Shown here: positions 46,834-59,278 of the stretch, in pieces
Numbering within the stretch: the stretch's first letter is position 1
Layout: every line of letters starts with the position of its first letter
NCBI GenBank assembly: GCA_019914995.1
Contig: CM034131.1
Location: 992,001-1,056,000, forward strand
Length of the DNA stretch: 64,000 nucleotides
Direction: 5' to 3'
Source: Acanthochlamys bracteata
Lineage: Eukaryota > Streptophyta > Magnoliopsida > Pandanales > Velloziaceae
Notes under the pieces: generated by a model
The model's input: the letters and a program-made list of their open reading frames with translations, nothing else
Database searches by the model: none
Told to the model about the DNA's origin: nothing
Made by a program: the position numbers and the translations under genes

Positions 46834-49800
46834 CTACAACTTTCTAATGGGTAAGGGGTCAGCCTGCAATCTGGACTCGCTCTGTTGAAAACAAGAGAAA
46901 GGAGCAAAGCAAACAGGTCAAACTACAACCAGTAACTGGCAAATGTGATATTAAGCACTAATTCATTGTGCCTTAAGAGTTGATCCTTAGAAAGAGGTAA
47001 ATACAGCCAAGAAATTGTCAAGCTAGTACTTACCTTAGGTTGTAGCACTTTTCGACTTTCAACAAAGTACTGGTTAGGATGGTTAATCCCCGTATCACAA
47101 GAGCTAGAATGGATTGCTTCAAAAGTTAATGTGCACGCTAGCTGGAAACAGTTATCACATTAATAGTGTCAGAAAAAGAAACAGTTTTACAAGCTTAAGG
47201 TGAAAAGTGAAACCCGCACACCTGATAATGGCGATTTCGAACTTTATCCATTACTTCATCCATGGTACGACCACCCACCCCCATCTTACTAAGAGCAGCT
47301 CTCAGATTTTCCTCACTATTAAGGACAACGAATAACATCATGCAACAAGCAGAATGAAGTAAGCGAAAAGATTAAATGCATAAAATATGCTTGCACTCAT
47401 AATGCAGTATCAAATGGCACGTCATCTAAAAAGTGCTTTCTCTATTGTTCCATCATACAGCGATCAGAACTTCTGAAAATTAAAGATATACATAAACAGC
47501 AGTTGCATGGGTAACAACAAAAGGTTTCTTCTAGTACACAAAGATATATAAGCAGTAACTAATGGTAAACTACTTGCACAAACTCATTGATGCATATCAA
47601 ACATAAATATACTTGAAAATGAGTGCATAATTTGTACATATGATGTTATTTGACCTTCATGATTATGTTATTTTGCCAAGTTACTTCTTACATTCATCAG
47701 GTGATAGGTCTAATACAAATTTATAGCTTTTGTGAGTGAACCAACACTGCTAGTATTTGAACCCCCAACCTCTCTGTTGGTGATGGATGCCCTAGCCACC
47801 TAATCCCTAAAAGCTTGTGCTAACCAACTGCAGCTAAAAAGGTAATAAGTAGCACTTAAAAAATCAGGCGCCACATGTGAAATCGGGTGCCATATGTTAA
47901 ACTATCATATTATTCACAAAACCGTATAGGGAGAACACCAGGTAAAATAGAGCTTTTTGATTCAGTATGTTGTTGAAGATTACACTTCCATCAAGAAGAT
48001 TCAAATAATTAATAGATGCCATGCCAAGCATATATACGAGCATAAATGGTAAAAGGACATTCAGGAACTTCCACTAAAAGAAAAAAAATGACCTGATTAG
48101 CCACAAGCAAGACAACTTTTTTCTTTTTTGAGGAACAACTATTTATGTTTGAATGTTTGTTTTTCTTTAAGTTACTTTTATAGTGTTCCTGCTCATGGAT
48201 TGTTTAGGAGGTGTTTACAATTATACATGAAGTTAGCAGTTCTTTGGAGCTTGATGCATATCACATACCGGTGAATGACACCTGCAAGCAAGCTGTTAGA
48301 GAAAAGAACTATCACACTAAGGTGTCTTAAATACCCAAACCGACTCTGAATCCGGTTCAAGTAATTTCAATGTCACATATCACCTTACGAAGCAGCACCA
48401 TAATGCAGACCAATGCCATTCAGCTGAACTGAAAACCCAATACAGCTCAGCTCACAAAAGTAATAAGAAAAATTATTTGAAGACAAAGACTTTAGGTTGC
48501 ATATGTCTAGTTTCTGAAGTCTTAGACCATTCCTCTTAAGTCTTCAAAAATTATTACAGCTTTGTCTTGACAATTGTATATATTTCTTCCTTTATTTCAA
48601 TTATGGCTGTCATGTTTGTACATGTAGACCTCCTATAGTTCCATCTATTTGATGTGGCATTGTACAGCTTAACACTTTTTTCTACACAGTTAAAACTAAC
48701 ATGCAAGTTTCAAGTAGTTCAAATCCTCCGGCCGACTAAAATGACATTCAGACAGGACAAAACAACATACAACTTGAAACCCTTTGGTCAACAGCTTTAT
48801 AATTGGATATGTCAACCATTTGCTAAAGTTACAAGAACACTATAGGGGGCGTTTGGGATTGCTTATAAAAAGAAGATTTTCTGAAATGGAACTTTTAAAA
48901 AAAAAAAGTAGCTTTTGAGAAATGGAGAGAAAAAGAGCTTTTCTGAAATGGTGTTTGGTAGTAATTTTGGATAAGGTGCTTTTAAAGTGAAGAGATACGG
49001 AGATTACTGAATTATCCTTTGGTGTTTTGTATTAGTTATTGATGTATATTTACTAAATTATTGATGCTATTTTGAATAAAATACTTATTTAAAAAATATT
49101 ATATTTAATAAAGCGATTTTGTATTAATTTTTCTTTTAAAATAGAAATACTTAAATTAATTATTTTATATAAATATCTGTTTAAATTAAAATTATTATTA
49201 TTTTGTAAAATAATTTGTTAAATAATTATTTAAAATATTTGTTAAATAATTGATAATTAAATAATTTATTAAACATTGAATAAGTTGTTAGATATTTAAT
49301 AATTTTTTAAATAATTTGTTAAAATTATTTTAGATAATATTTTTTTTACATAATTATTTTAGATAATATTTATTCTGAGGTTAAATTTGTAATTTAAATA
49401 GAGTAGCGTTTTGGTTAAAAGCAGTGGTTCGGATAAGTTGTGTTTCAACCAAACACTACCAAACACACCTATAGTAGATTGCATTCACTATGTTGTACAT
49501 GATACTCTTAGCTACTCTGAACTATTGGACATATAGATGGAAGCATAAATAGTTAATTTGATAGTCTATCTATCCAACCAGCTCAAAATAGTCCATCCAA
49601 AGTACACTTTTGATTTCCAATTTAAAATAGGAAACCCCATAAGCATGCATCGGAGACATTCTCATAGAAGGTACTTTGGGTGAGATTGTATTCAGGGTTT
49701 AAGATCCTAATCCCTACAAACTCCTATGAGGAAATCTTATTAGAATCAGTTTGGGTAATAGCCACCTATAAAATCCCATCAAACCTTTACTTTACTGTTC

Positions 49801-52800
49801 TTTGTAGAATTATCCATATGCTGACCGAACTTAAAGGTCGTTTGGGGTTGTTCAAAATAAGGTGCTTTTTTGCAAATGAGCTTGGCTTTTTTAGCTTAAA
49901 AATAATAAAAATTATACGATAAAAAGTTGGGGATAAAAATAATAAAGATTCTATGGCGTACATTTCACCTATACTTTTTCAAAATTTTAAAAGAAATTTC
50001 TATAAACTATAGAAGGTTTCTTAAAAAATAGTTGAAATGGAGATGGAGAAGCACTTAGACCCAAACAGGCACTTAGGCTATCTTGGGGATAGCTAAAAAA
50101 ACGAACTTCTTTTTAAAAAAAAAGAGCTTTCCAGAAAAATCTTTTATTGCTTAAAAAAAAATTTGTATGCACAATATCAGATTACGTATCTATGTCCTCC
50201 AATTTAAAAACAAACTTTCTAGTATGCTGTGCATGGCTTTTATGGGCTTAAAAAGCCCAAAAGCCGCCCAAAAAAGCCATGCCAAACATGGTCTTAGTCT
50301 TGGTTGGATAGTCTACTCAGGTGCTACCAATAAAATCCCTGAACCAAGTTGAATAACAAGAACAATACAAAGTAATTACTACGTGCCCATTTGAAAAACA
50401 TAAAGAAACTCTCCTTCAAGATCCACCAGAGCAAATGACTCTCTGAAAGGTAAATAGAGAAAAAATTACAAGGAGCAGATTGTACCTAAAATGTTTGTAA
50501 GGGCATCCATGATGATCGCCGACACCAGGGGTGGATGAGATAATCTTTTGACATGAGTATGGAGTATAGTCCTGAATCAACAAGATGTAATAATGTTTCA
50601 TGGTGTTTCTTGTATTTGAGAGGGTATTGTAAGAAGAAGTATACTTACAGTTCTCTTCCCTTCTTTGCCATAGTTATGGCGTATGCTATATGCATACTGC
50701 TTGTCAAACTGCTCTGCACCAACCTAGATCACCAGAAGATATTGTTTTGGCACTCTTGAAAATATTGCTAGAAGTATTGGAGAGAATACTTAAGAGCTGC
50801 ATGTAGTTGGCAACTACATATTCTAGGGAGACTAACTTCTTCATATTCAAATTTCAGCAATGCTTTTATCACTATTTATTAATAATGTTGGATCCCTATC
50901 TGCTCGTCATGAAAAATAGACACTCAAGCCTAAGAAGTAGAAGCAATGACATAAATGAGCACACAAATTGCAAGAATATTTAACAATCACGTAATAGCAA
51001 ATTGCAACATACTCAAGAGATTAAGATTATATTCCTAGGCCATGGCTACAATTACAAATCTGGACCCATTTTGCTGACGCCGTCAACAAACGATTTCCTC
51101 AGACATAGTTGTTTGACTCTTAAATAGCATAAAATACTTACCATAGTTTCATATGTTGCAACAAGAAGCTAATGATCGATCAAATTTGTTGTCAAGTAAT
51201 AAAAGGAGAGCATAGAAATTCCTAGTTCAAAATATGACAACTAAAACCATCATTGTTAAATACTACCAATTAGATGGAGCTCACAAAAAAGCATGTACAC
51301 AAGAAAACATAATCCAGGTGTATTTAGCAAGGCAGAAAACCTAGGCAATATAACCTTATGCGTGAATTCTGCCTTCCAAAATGCAAGAGCATCTTCCAAC
51401 TTCAAGCCCACTCCCTGTCAAATGTAAAAGTCTTAACAGGAATCTATGGAAGGTAATATGCATAATAAGCACAGAAATTTCTGCATTGAATTAAAAGAAT
51501 ACTGTCGAACAAAACTTTAAAAGGTTAAAAGTATGCAATCCTACACATTATAGGCACTTGCCAAAATGTAAAGATTCTCAAGATTTTAGCCTTTGACAAT
51601 TATATCTTACATTAGTAATGAGAGAACAATTACTGGTGTTGCACCATCATTTATAGCTATGATGTATTTCACAATCATTCAATTTTCAAAGACCAACAGC
51701 ACCGAACACTTTTCCACTTTCTAGCATTTATCTTCAGGCACTTTTCTAGGAAAATAGATAATGTATGGTTCAGCTTTTGTCTTTACGATATTTTGTGATA
51801 AATTAAATTCAATACAACCAACTTTTTAAGCTTCCTATGACCAAAAGATAAAAGTGAACTGAAGAGCTTAACAATAACCACCAGTTTAGACTATATATAT
51901 AACAACTATTCACATACAATCATCCCACATTGTTCATGCCTCATGTTAGTTATATTGCCTACTCAACAAAAGAAGAATGTCGAAATTGGTTCACTAGAAA
52001 GAGTCATTCTTTACCGAGCTACTATAAAAGAAATGTTCATTCATTCTTATATTTTTCTTTATGTTTATCTCTATTTTCAATTCAAGTTAAGTTTATCTAT
52101 TCATATTCATGAATGCACATTCATACATGAATCCATTTATTAGATACTTACACTAGTTGATATGGCATGCTTTTACACCAACAAAAAAATGTTGGGCTAG
52201 ATTGATCTCTTCTCATTAAACTGAATTGCTTATTTAATATATGAAAATTGCATTAACACACAGTAACTAAAACGACAGCCAATGTTTATACCACTAGTAT
52301 ATATTATGAAAATATCAATGACTAAGACAAAAGAAAAAAAGAACCACCATGTCGTGAAATCTAATCTGGTATCCAGGAGATGGAAAAATACATGTCAAGC
52401 AATAATAGGTGTAGAGGTTCAACGAATTCAGCTAGCAATTTTCTTAATCGGGAGTGACCAAATACAAATACAAAACAAAAGTTACAAGACATGCCTTGAG
52501 AAAAAGACCCAATTGCATCCTTCCTCCATGCTTTAGATGATGGTCCTCTCTTAACTGCAAATATACATGTATGATATAAAAGAAATATACGAGAACAAGA
52601 AATTTGAAAAGCTTTTAACAAATCATTCACTAGATGCAAAGGGTTACCTTCTCAAATAAGTGGCGCATGCAAAGAGGAAAAGAACTGTGTGCTAATTCTT
52701 GTAAATCCCTCAATGATATTTCAGAAAATTCTTTTGGCTGCAGGTATTAGAAAGATTGAGGTTTCAGTCATCTGCATAAATAACTTAATAGGTACTTCGA

Positions 52801-55800
52801 AAACTAAATTGATCGTACCTGAGAGTAGTCTGGCCCAAGATAACTAGTGCTCAGAGCTTCAGTAAACTGTAAGACAATGTTTTTGTAATCAGAAATTACA
52901 GAGTATCAAATGTTATTTTCAAAGTGCAGAACACTAGAATCTAATGCAGATCAAGTAGAACTTACAGGAGCCATCCGTTCCTTCTCTTCCTTCTCAAAAT
53001 TTGGCATTAGACTGTTCGATTCAAGGCAAATTAATTTTATTTAACCAGGTAACCTTTACAAGTACTAAAAGGAGAAAACCATATACTTGAAAGGAAAGAT
53101 CATGCCAAAGTATAACTACAAGCGGATTTATAGTAAAACTACAAGCAGATTTAATAGAAACCTTACCAGAATGCAGGTTAGAAAAAAAAATTACAATCCT
53201 TAGTGAATTAGATAATTTTTCTTGTTTGGAAAGGTATACAAATCCTTAAGGTTAGAGTTACTTATATAATAATTGGAGAAACAGGAAGGACCATTTATGA
53301 GGGCGAACAAAAGATATCAGAACGCTCATCTACATCCAACAACATCTGATATCAAAGCCTTTGGAAAATACCAACGAAGGCGGCTGAGGTGCATAAAATA
53401 CTGCCAACAACATTTCTAGCATGCAACTTTTGCACAAAATTGTCAGCCTAGGAAAAGCTGCACCATCATGTCCAAGCAATTATTTTGCCAGCTTTACTGA
53501 TAAAAAGCTGTGCACACTAACTGGTGTTATCATTAGCATTCATTCAGTTGAGGCTTGTTTCGTAGCAGATACTATCAAATTATATTTTCAGTTGATAATC
53601 CAGAAATAAAGACCACAAAATTATCAAGGAGTGAACTGAAACTTCTTCTTGCTGGCTTTTCTTATATCCGATTTTGATTACACCAATTAGTGATCGAAGT
53701 ATTGTTGGTGACAGACGTGCCCCATATAAGTCTATTATGTGTTGTCTATCTGAAAAGTAGTGGGCATCAAACATACTTTTGTCTTAAAGCAAGGTAAAAT
53801 AGTGGTGGTTTGAAAAAATTGCAAAGGCGTACAGCAATCATCAATTTGATGGAGGGATATATATGCCTTAAAAAACTTTGGCATCTATAGGAGAAACAGC
53901 TCAAATTTGTCAAAAAGCATAAACCAATCATGGCAAGTTGGCATTGACATATTTTGTCATGCCAAAGTTACTCCTACATTTTAATCATTAAAGCAGAAGC
54001 ATAAAATGCTTATCATCAAGGAAAGATAAAAGCCAACCTGCTGGTCTTGACAAGAGCCTCTGAGAGTTTGCTGCGAAATAAACTGACAACAATCGATGCC
54101 ACCTGATGCAAAGAAACAATTTCACAAGCTAGAGACTTGTGCCTTACAGTACAATGCAAACGGAGAAGTTCATGAAGTACCTGACTCATAGCCACATATG
54201 CAAAACCTTTAAGAAGGAGTACACGATGGCCTGCAACAAGATCTGGAACATCTTGAAAAGGAACCTTCATATAGTGCATAGCAATGAGCACTTGGAATCA
54301 AATTGATCAAAGTTCTTAAAAAGACAGCTGAAAGAAGAAAAGGAAACAACCTTGAAATAGATACTGTCAACTGCAAGAAAACAAGAACTAGTCAAATTTG
54401 TAAGGAAAAAGAAGTAGACAGAGTGGATTAGATAGTTACCATGCTTTCGTCAGTTGAAATGTTAAATGATATTCCATAGGAACTGGAAATTAAAACTAAA
54501 GCAAAAGAATGAAAATGGGAAAGTGTGGTCACTCGATATCAAAGGAGAATAACTCTTCAGTCACAATAAATGCAGTCTGTTGTGGTCTTCAAGAGATCTT
54601 TTTTTTTCAAAAAATGTTTACAAAGAAAAGAGTAGTAGAGCAGTGACAATTAGCAAAGAGGCTAGAGTGAGGAAGGATATAATCAATCTTAGGTTTCACT
54701 TCATGTACATATTGGTGACACGAGCATACATTTTGATTCTGGATGTTACCATCTCAGGAAGAAGACATGAGAGCTATAAGACGAATTTACAAAGACGAAA
54801 TAGATATTTGAATTAAAATGATTGTCTAATCATATAACAAGTCCCATAGTCAAAAGCGTCTAATCAAAGTACCACAAATCATGCTTGACAAACAATTTTC
54901 CTGGGTCTACTTGTGGCTTCTATGTGAAGTTGTATTCACGGCTTTCTGATCTTATACATTGAATTTGCTTCCACCAAGACATTGGCATCTTTCTTCATCA
55001 AAGCATTGATGTCCTGTATTTCTGTTACAGCTTGAGCTTTTTGGATAAGTTCACTGTGTGTTTATGACTTATGCATATCCTTCAGACATAAGTTCTGAAT
55101 CATACCACTATAGGTGCTTAAAATATTGTAGTGGTTATTTCTTGGAATAAATCTTTCAGACCTTGTATCTCATTGTATCTAACCAAAATTTGACATAACT
55201 TCCATTAGAGCTACTGTACTCTTATTTGCCATCTTACGAGCTATTCTAAGTTGCAAGAATTTTCATTATTTAACAGAATTGCATAAATATATTGGTAGCC
55301 AATTGGACCTTCTCATTTAGCCTAAAATGACTCATGGCTATCGGTCAAAATAAAAGTGCTGATAAACATGACTTACTAGTACTAGTAGACAGCAGCCAGT
55401 TACAAGAGCCATCACAACTTCAAAAGCCAATTGATATCTCAAAAAACAAAGAAAACTTCCAACACCAATGCATATAAGATAATAGCATGTTGACTTATAC
55501 CTTCGGCCGATTGCCCAATAGAGCGCGCTACTTGAATAAACTTGTCCTTCAATGTCTACAAATAAACAAGCATGTCGAGAAAAATATTAACTTGCTGCAG
55601 TACCACTAACAGAGTAACACCATGTGAAATGTTTTCACAAAGCTAGCCAAACTACCTCGAACTCTGCATGACCAAGTGCTTTGTAAGAGAAGTTGAGATC
55701 AGACAGAAGCATTCGCTACAAAGAAGACAAACAATTTAAGTATAAATTTAAGGATACTTTTTGTGATTTTGGGTCACCATGACTTCCATCTGGACAACTG

Positions 55801-56657
55801 ACCTGAGACTCCAGGCTTTCACGCCGAAACCGATGCTTGAAAAGTGTAGTCTCCATTAAAAGAAACCATTTCCTTGAATCTTCGCTGTTGTTATTTTCTA
55901 AATGGTAAGTAATAACATGAACAAAGAAAATAAATGTCATACAAAGTGGTGAAGCATGAAAACACTCACGTCTTGCAATAAGCAAGCCGAAGCGCAAAGT
56001 GTGAGATGATATCCTTATTCAAAATCTCTGATGGGTCCTGGTGCCTCATGTTTGCCTTCCAAAGCTCATTAACCTAACAAGCAACAGTATAGTTTAGTCG
56101 TTATCCATTGCAGCTAATGTTCTTGAAAACAACTACTGCCTTCAAAGAGCAAGATATTATATAACAAAGTTGAAAATTGCATCGACCATTTATTACAGCG
56201 CAAATAAAATGTGTTAAGGCATACATAGAGCAAATTAGTAAAGTTACAAAACAGTGATATGCAATCTAATTAAAACTCAATATGCTTAACCAAAATTTTG
56301 AACAGCTTAATTGCATTTTTGGTAAATGTAAAGTGGTAGTGAACTATTCAACACATTACCAACTTCTCCATCTCCTCAGGGTTCTTGCCTCTAGCCAATC
56401 CATCAGATATCCCCTTCAGCACTAAACCAAGCGATCCAATTACCAATCAAATTAATAATAAGATTCTAAAGTTCTGATTGTATAATGAAACAAGAAAAAA
56501 CAAAGAGTTGAAGACCCATACCACGGAGACGATCAACCGCGTAGAGCTCGAATTCTTCCAGGCGGCATTCAAGATCTTCCGGAAATGATCGGTAGAGAGG
56601 CAGAGATGCCGCAGTGTTGTCAATCGCTTGTCGCCGCTGAGATCGAACAACTTCCAT
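46834..56657 (-). CDS. POLA3: DNA primase large subunit (PRIM2 type), 460 aa, 19 exons
   Basis: Iron-sulfur subunit of the polymerase alpha-primase complex that starts RNA-DNA primers in nuclear replication. Exons in transcript order (minus): 56522-56657, 56360-56421, 55970-56073, 55803-55884, 55656-55715, 55501-55555, 54351-54370, 54181-54264, 54038-54102, 52966-53011, 52819-52866, 52648-52737, 52495-52554, 51355-51414, 50649-50723, 50486-50571, 47222-47315, 47034-47141 and 46834-46881. The joined frame is open throughout. It has [28 protein letters not shown], then [34 protein letters not shown] and ends ADPLPIRKL. The four Fe-S cysteines are C277 (PLCMRHL), C356 (PYSCQK), C372 (HHGCPYKHF) and C412 (LACTLTF); their spacing of 79/16/40 nearly equals the human 80/17/40. 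The intron after exon 13 starts GC (AAG|GCATGT). Intron 16 (3.2 kb) holds repeats. Length fits plant homologs. Confidence 0.93.
47680..47860 (-). repeat. Possible degenerate tRNA-derived SINE in a primase intron
   Basis: On the minus strand, GATTAGGTGGCTAGGGCATCC is followed about 25 bases later by GAGAGGTTGGGGGTTCAAATACTAG. The second block resembles a polymerase III B box (GGTTCAAnnCC) and the first a weak A box, with spacing like that of a tRNA-derived SINE head. No tail or target-site duplication was identified, and it does not fold as a normal tRNA by eye. Confidence 0.3.
48844..49470. repeat. Long group A element in primase intron 16 (about 627 bp)
   Basis: The left end AGGGGGCGTTTGGGATTGCTT and the right end CCAAACACTACCAAACACACC form a terminal inverted repeat. 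TA lies directly outside both (ACTAT before, TATAG after). It is about 2.5 times longer than other copies. It keeps group A wording near the left end, while its centre has many TTAAATAATT / AATAATTTGTTAAA units. Confidence 0.6.
49833..50072. repeat. MITE-like element, group A, in primase intron 16
   Basis: The left end AAGGTCGTTTGGGGTTGTTC and the right end GCACTTAGACCCAAACAGGC are inverted repeats. The core is shorter and less AT-rich than usual (AAGGTGCTTTTTTGCAAATG). Confidence 0.5.
50080..50294. repeat. Short group A-like element next to 49833-50072
   Basis: TCTTGGGGATAGCTAAAAAAACG on the left and AAAAGCCATGCCAAACATGG on the right look like inverted ends (TTGGGGATAG / CCAAACATGG). It contains AAAAGCCCAAAAGCCGCCC near its right end. 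Confidence 0.35.
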
Positions 56658-57106
56658 CGCTCAAGAATTTGACTAATAGATCGATTGATTCGATTGAATC
56701 GGAATGGAGTGAGAGAGGAAGAAGAAGGGATGGGACGCGGGAAGTCTTTTAGGGATTGGTAGAAATTGGCGGGAAACGAGTTTGTCCGAGTTTGGAGTGA
56801 GCGAGTCACGCGAATGTACGACACACTTAACTGGGCTGCAAACGAAGGGCCGCGCAACTTGTAGACCCAATTAAGGAATATTTAGCTAAAATTTTCATAA
56901 ATTTAATTTTTAAATTCATACTTTTAATAAATTTGTTATAAATAATTTAAAATTTTATTTAATTAAAATACAAAAAGTTTGACGTAAATTTTTTAGATCT
57001 ATTTCTATTATTTATTTGAGTAAAAAAGATAAAAAATTTCTAAAAAATAAAAATATTTTTTTCATAAAAAATTCTATTTTAAAACATTCCCAAATCGTAC
57101 TCTTAA
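56658..57106 (-). promoter_or_regulatory. Upstream region of the primase gene, running into AT-rich DNA
   Basis: The segment 56658-56870 has balanced composition and likely holds the core promoter and leader; no clear TATA box is seen. It contains TTGGCGGGAAACG on the plus strand (about 56765-56777). TTTGGCGGGAAA-like wording is a typical E2F site of replication genes, and the match TTGGCGGGAA is good. Beyond 56880 the DNA is AT-rich, with a group A-like tail at 57000-57100. Confidence 0.45.
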
Positions 57107-57276
57107 AACGTATTTTTTACACCATAAATTTTAATTTTTTCAAAACTCATTTTTAATTTTAAAATATACCATTAAACAAATTAAATTAAATTTATTTTTA
57201 TTAAATATTTTTAATTTTTAAGTTAATTTTTTTAATTCATTTTTTAAACTCAAATTTACTATAAAATAAACACAGC
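57107..57276. repeat. MITE-like element, group C (reverse, weak left end)
   Basis: The left end CTTAAAACGTATTTTTTACACC and the right end CTATAAAATAAACACAGCC are loosely group C. The core AAACTCATTTTTAATTTTAAAAT and TTATTAAATATTTTTAATTTTTAA fits. Confidence 0.4.
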
Positions 57277-57690
57277 CTTGCAGTGAGCTGCGTATTGTTG
57301 TTGCATGCAGCCCAACGTGCTCCCTGAGTTACTCTTGCTAGGTGCTGCCTGGATATTTTACACTATCAGACCCCTACCCAATTTTGAGCATTTAGTGGGT
57401 TTTTTGAGTGCTCGTGGTTCTACGTTTTTCAAGTTAAAAAACGTTTAATATTTTATATTATTTTTATTATATTTTAAAATAATATTAAATTTAATAATAT
57501 AAATAAATTTTATAAACTTTTTATTTTTAATTTTTTAATAAAAAAAGTTACTTTTTTCAATAAAAAAGCTTCAAAACTTCTCCCGACATTTCTTTAAATG
57601 TTTATTTTTATTTAAAATAAAATGACAAATAAAATTTTAAATTATAGATAATGAGTTTCTCAAAATCAAAATGAGTGAATTATCACTTTA
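57277..57690. other. Spacer with a group A-like core
   Basis: About 57390-57600 carries GGGTTTTTTGAGTGCTCGTGG and a typical AT-rich core, but the right end is unclear. No gene. Confidence 0.35.
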
Positions 57691-57960
57691 ATTGAAACGC
57701 GTTCACTTTCTCGGAACTTCAAATCTAATGAGAGAAACTTGAAATTCGGAATTTGGAAACACGCCATCAGAAAAACTCTCAACATAATTTTTCCCTCAGC
57801 ATGCTCCGGCTCACGGGAATGGGAATCGAAGGCCGCCGTCAGTGGCGTCGCTGATGAAGAGTTGACGGCAGCACGCCTTGCGACCTTCAGAACCGTTTTT
57901 GGGAGGTCGAAGCTCAGAAGAGGCACAAAGTTTCTTGTTATTTGCCAAATTTATTTTTTT
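57691..57960. other. Short GC-richer block with open frames on both strands, unassigned
   Basis: The segment 57790-57930 is near 55 percent G+C amid AT-rich DNA and is open in one frame on each strand for about 80 codons. Neither translation (plus: CSGSREWESKAAVSGVADEE; minus: KVARRAAVNSSSATPLTAAF) resembles a family I know. It could be an exon remnant. Confidence 0.3.
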
Positions 57961-58335
57961 AGTTTGGAGTGATTGCTCGCCTTATTGAAGTCTCCATGTT
58001 GTATTTCTTAGTCAAGAGACGAGCACCGTTGTTTGGTTAATTTGATTGGTTTTTGAAAGTTCTGTGAAGGTTGAGCAAGGCCCCTGTTTCTTGTTGGTTG
58101 TTTGAAAGTTTTGTACAGAGGTACTGCTGTTGAGGTATTTAAATTGATGCCCTTATAAACGTAATATCTACAGTTTTTGCTACTTATCGGCACTGTATTT
58201 TTATGGTTCTATATAGATTGATATCTTCATAAAACATAAACCTTAGACAATTTGCTCTCGACTGTTACTGTAAATTGTTTTATAACTTTCCGTCTTCAAA
58301 TAGTAGAACGTCAGTCACTTGTCCTTGACGCTATC

Positions 58336-58497
58336 ATGGCAGAAAAACTGTTGTTTTTACTCTTTTTTTTACAAGTGTTGTTTCTTCCCTTATATCCGAC
58401 GCTTGTAGCTGACGCCCTCCATGACAAGAAACGAAGTTTAGCTATTGACCGAGCTGAGTGTGCGTTTGAAATTGTTTATAAAATAAAATTTTTATAA
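58336..58497 (+). CDS. Possible small secreted protein, cut off by a repeat (53 aa)
   Basis: ATG 58336 opens MAEKLLFLLFFLQVLFLPLY..., a strongly hydrophobic stretch typical of a signal peptide, then TLVADALHDKKRSLAIDRAE. After that the frame enters a group A repeat at 58462 (GCGTTTGAAAT) and stops at 58495-58497. Only the part to about residue 42 is original sequence. Either a longer gene was interrupted, or this is a chance frame. A splice donor before the repeat (GAGCTGA|GTGTGC) is weak. Confidence 0.3.
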   Translation: MAEKLLFLLFFLQVLFLPLYPTLVADALHDKKRSLAIDRAECAFEIVYKIKFL

Positions 58498-58682
58498 AAT
58501 AAAAAATATTTTTATTTTTAAAAAAATAAGTTTTATTTTTTTATTTTTAAAAAATAATAAAAATATATAATAAAAATATTTTATTATATATAAATTTTTA
58601 TATTTTTTAAATTTTTAAATAAATTTTTTATATATTTATAAAATATATAATAAAAAATTGAAAAGAAATATTTGTGAAACGC
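58462..58682. repeat. MITE-like element, group A (GCGTTTGA-ended variant)
   Basis: The left end GCGTTTGAAATTGTTTATAAAA and the right end AATATTTGTGAAACGC form an inverted repeat. The core matches 8480-8714 almost step by step, so the two belong to one subfamily. Confidence 0.62.
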
Positions 58683-59278
58683 TCAACCAAACTCTCCTAT
58701 TATCTTGTATGCAGATTTACAATCTAGGCGTTACAATTTTGTCTAACAAGTCGGACATGTAATCTGTGTTTGGTAGATGTTATTTTTTTCTTGGGCAATA
58801 GTGGGTCGAATTGTTTTTTTTCCTTGGAAGTTAAAATTTGAAACCAGTCTCGGTGAAAAGTGATTTTCAAGAAAGGTCAATTCTGAACAATTGGGCCAAT
58901 ATGAAGCCCATTGAAGAACCCAATCCTATAAAATTACAGCCCAATCGAGTGGCCGCAAAACTCGGAAACAAAAACAAACTTACGGAATCAAAATTTTTTT
59001 AAAAAAAGAGCTCTCTGTAAATCTACACAACGGCTCTGTTCCTCCCTTATCTACCCACAAATGAAAGCAAAAATTTGAAAAAGAACCGTGGAAGCGATCA
59101 AAACTTAACCGCCGTTATTATAAGTTACAACCAATCCCACCTTCTCAGATAGAAAATTTCGTCTGATCGACACCAGTCCAATGGTAATCTCTTCAATTTG
59201 AAAATTTCTTCTCAATCAGCGAGTCTGTGGGATTGTCTTCGCCTTGGTGAAGATACCAAAAGGTTAGAAGAAAGCGCA
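58683..59278 (+). promoter_or_regulatory. Upstream region of the tail-anchored-protein gene
   Basis: The segment 58890-59170 has balanced composition. It contains several AGCCCA/GGGCC-type sites (TTGGGCC near 58890, GAAGCCCATT near 58903, CAGCCCAATC near 58940), which are common in plant promoters. The frame of the downstream protein is open from 59198 but without an ATG until 59279. Confidence 0.35.

Noticed and set aside
48274-48286. A 13-base stretch between AG and GT signals (minus strand) that could be a micro-exon of the primase gene
   Set aside because: The exons at 50486-50571 and 47222-47315 join directly in frame ([12 protein letters not shown]), and the spacing of the Fe-S cysteines then matches the family; the extra bases would break the frame.
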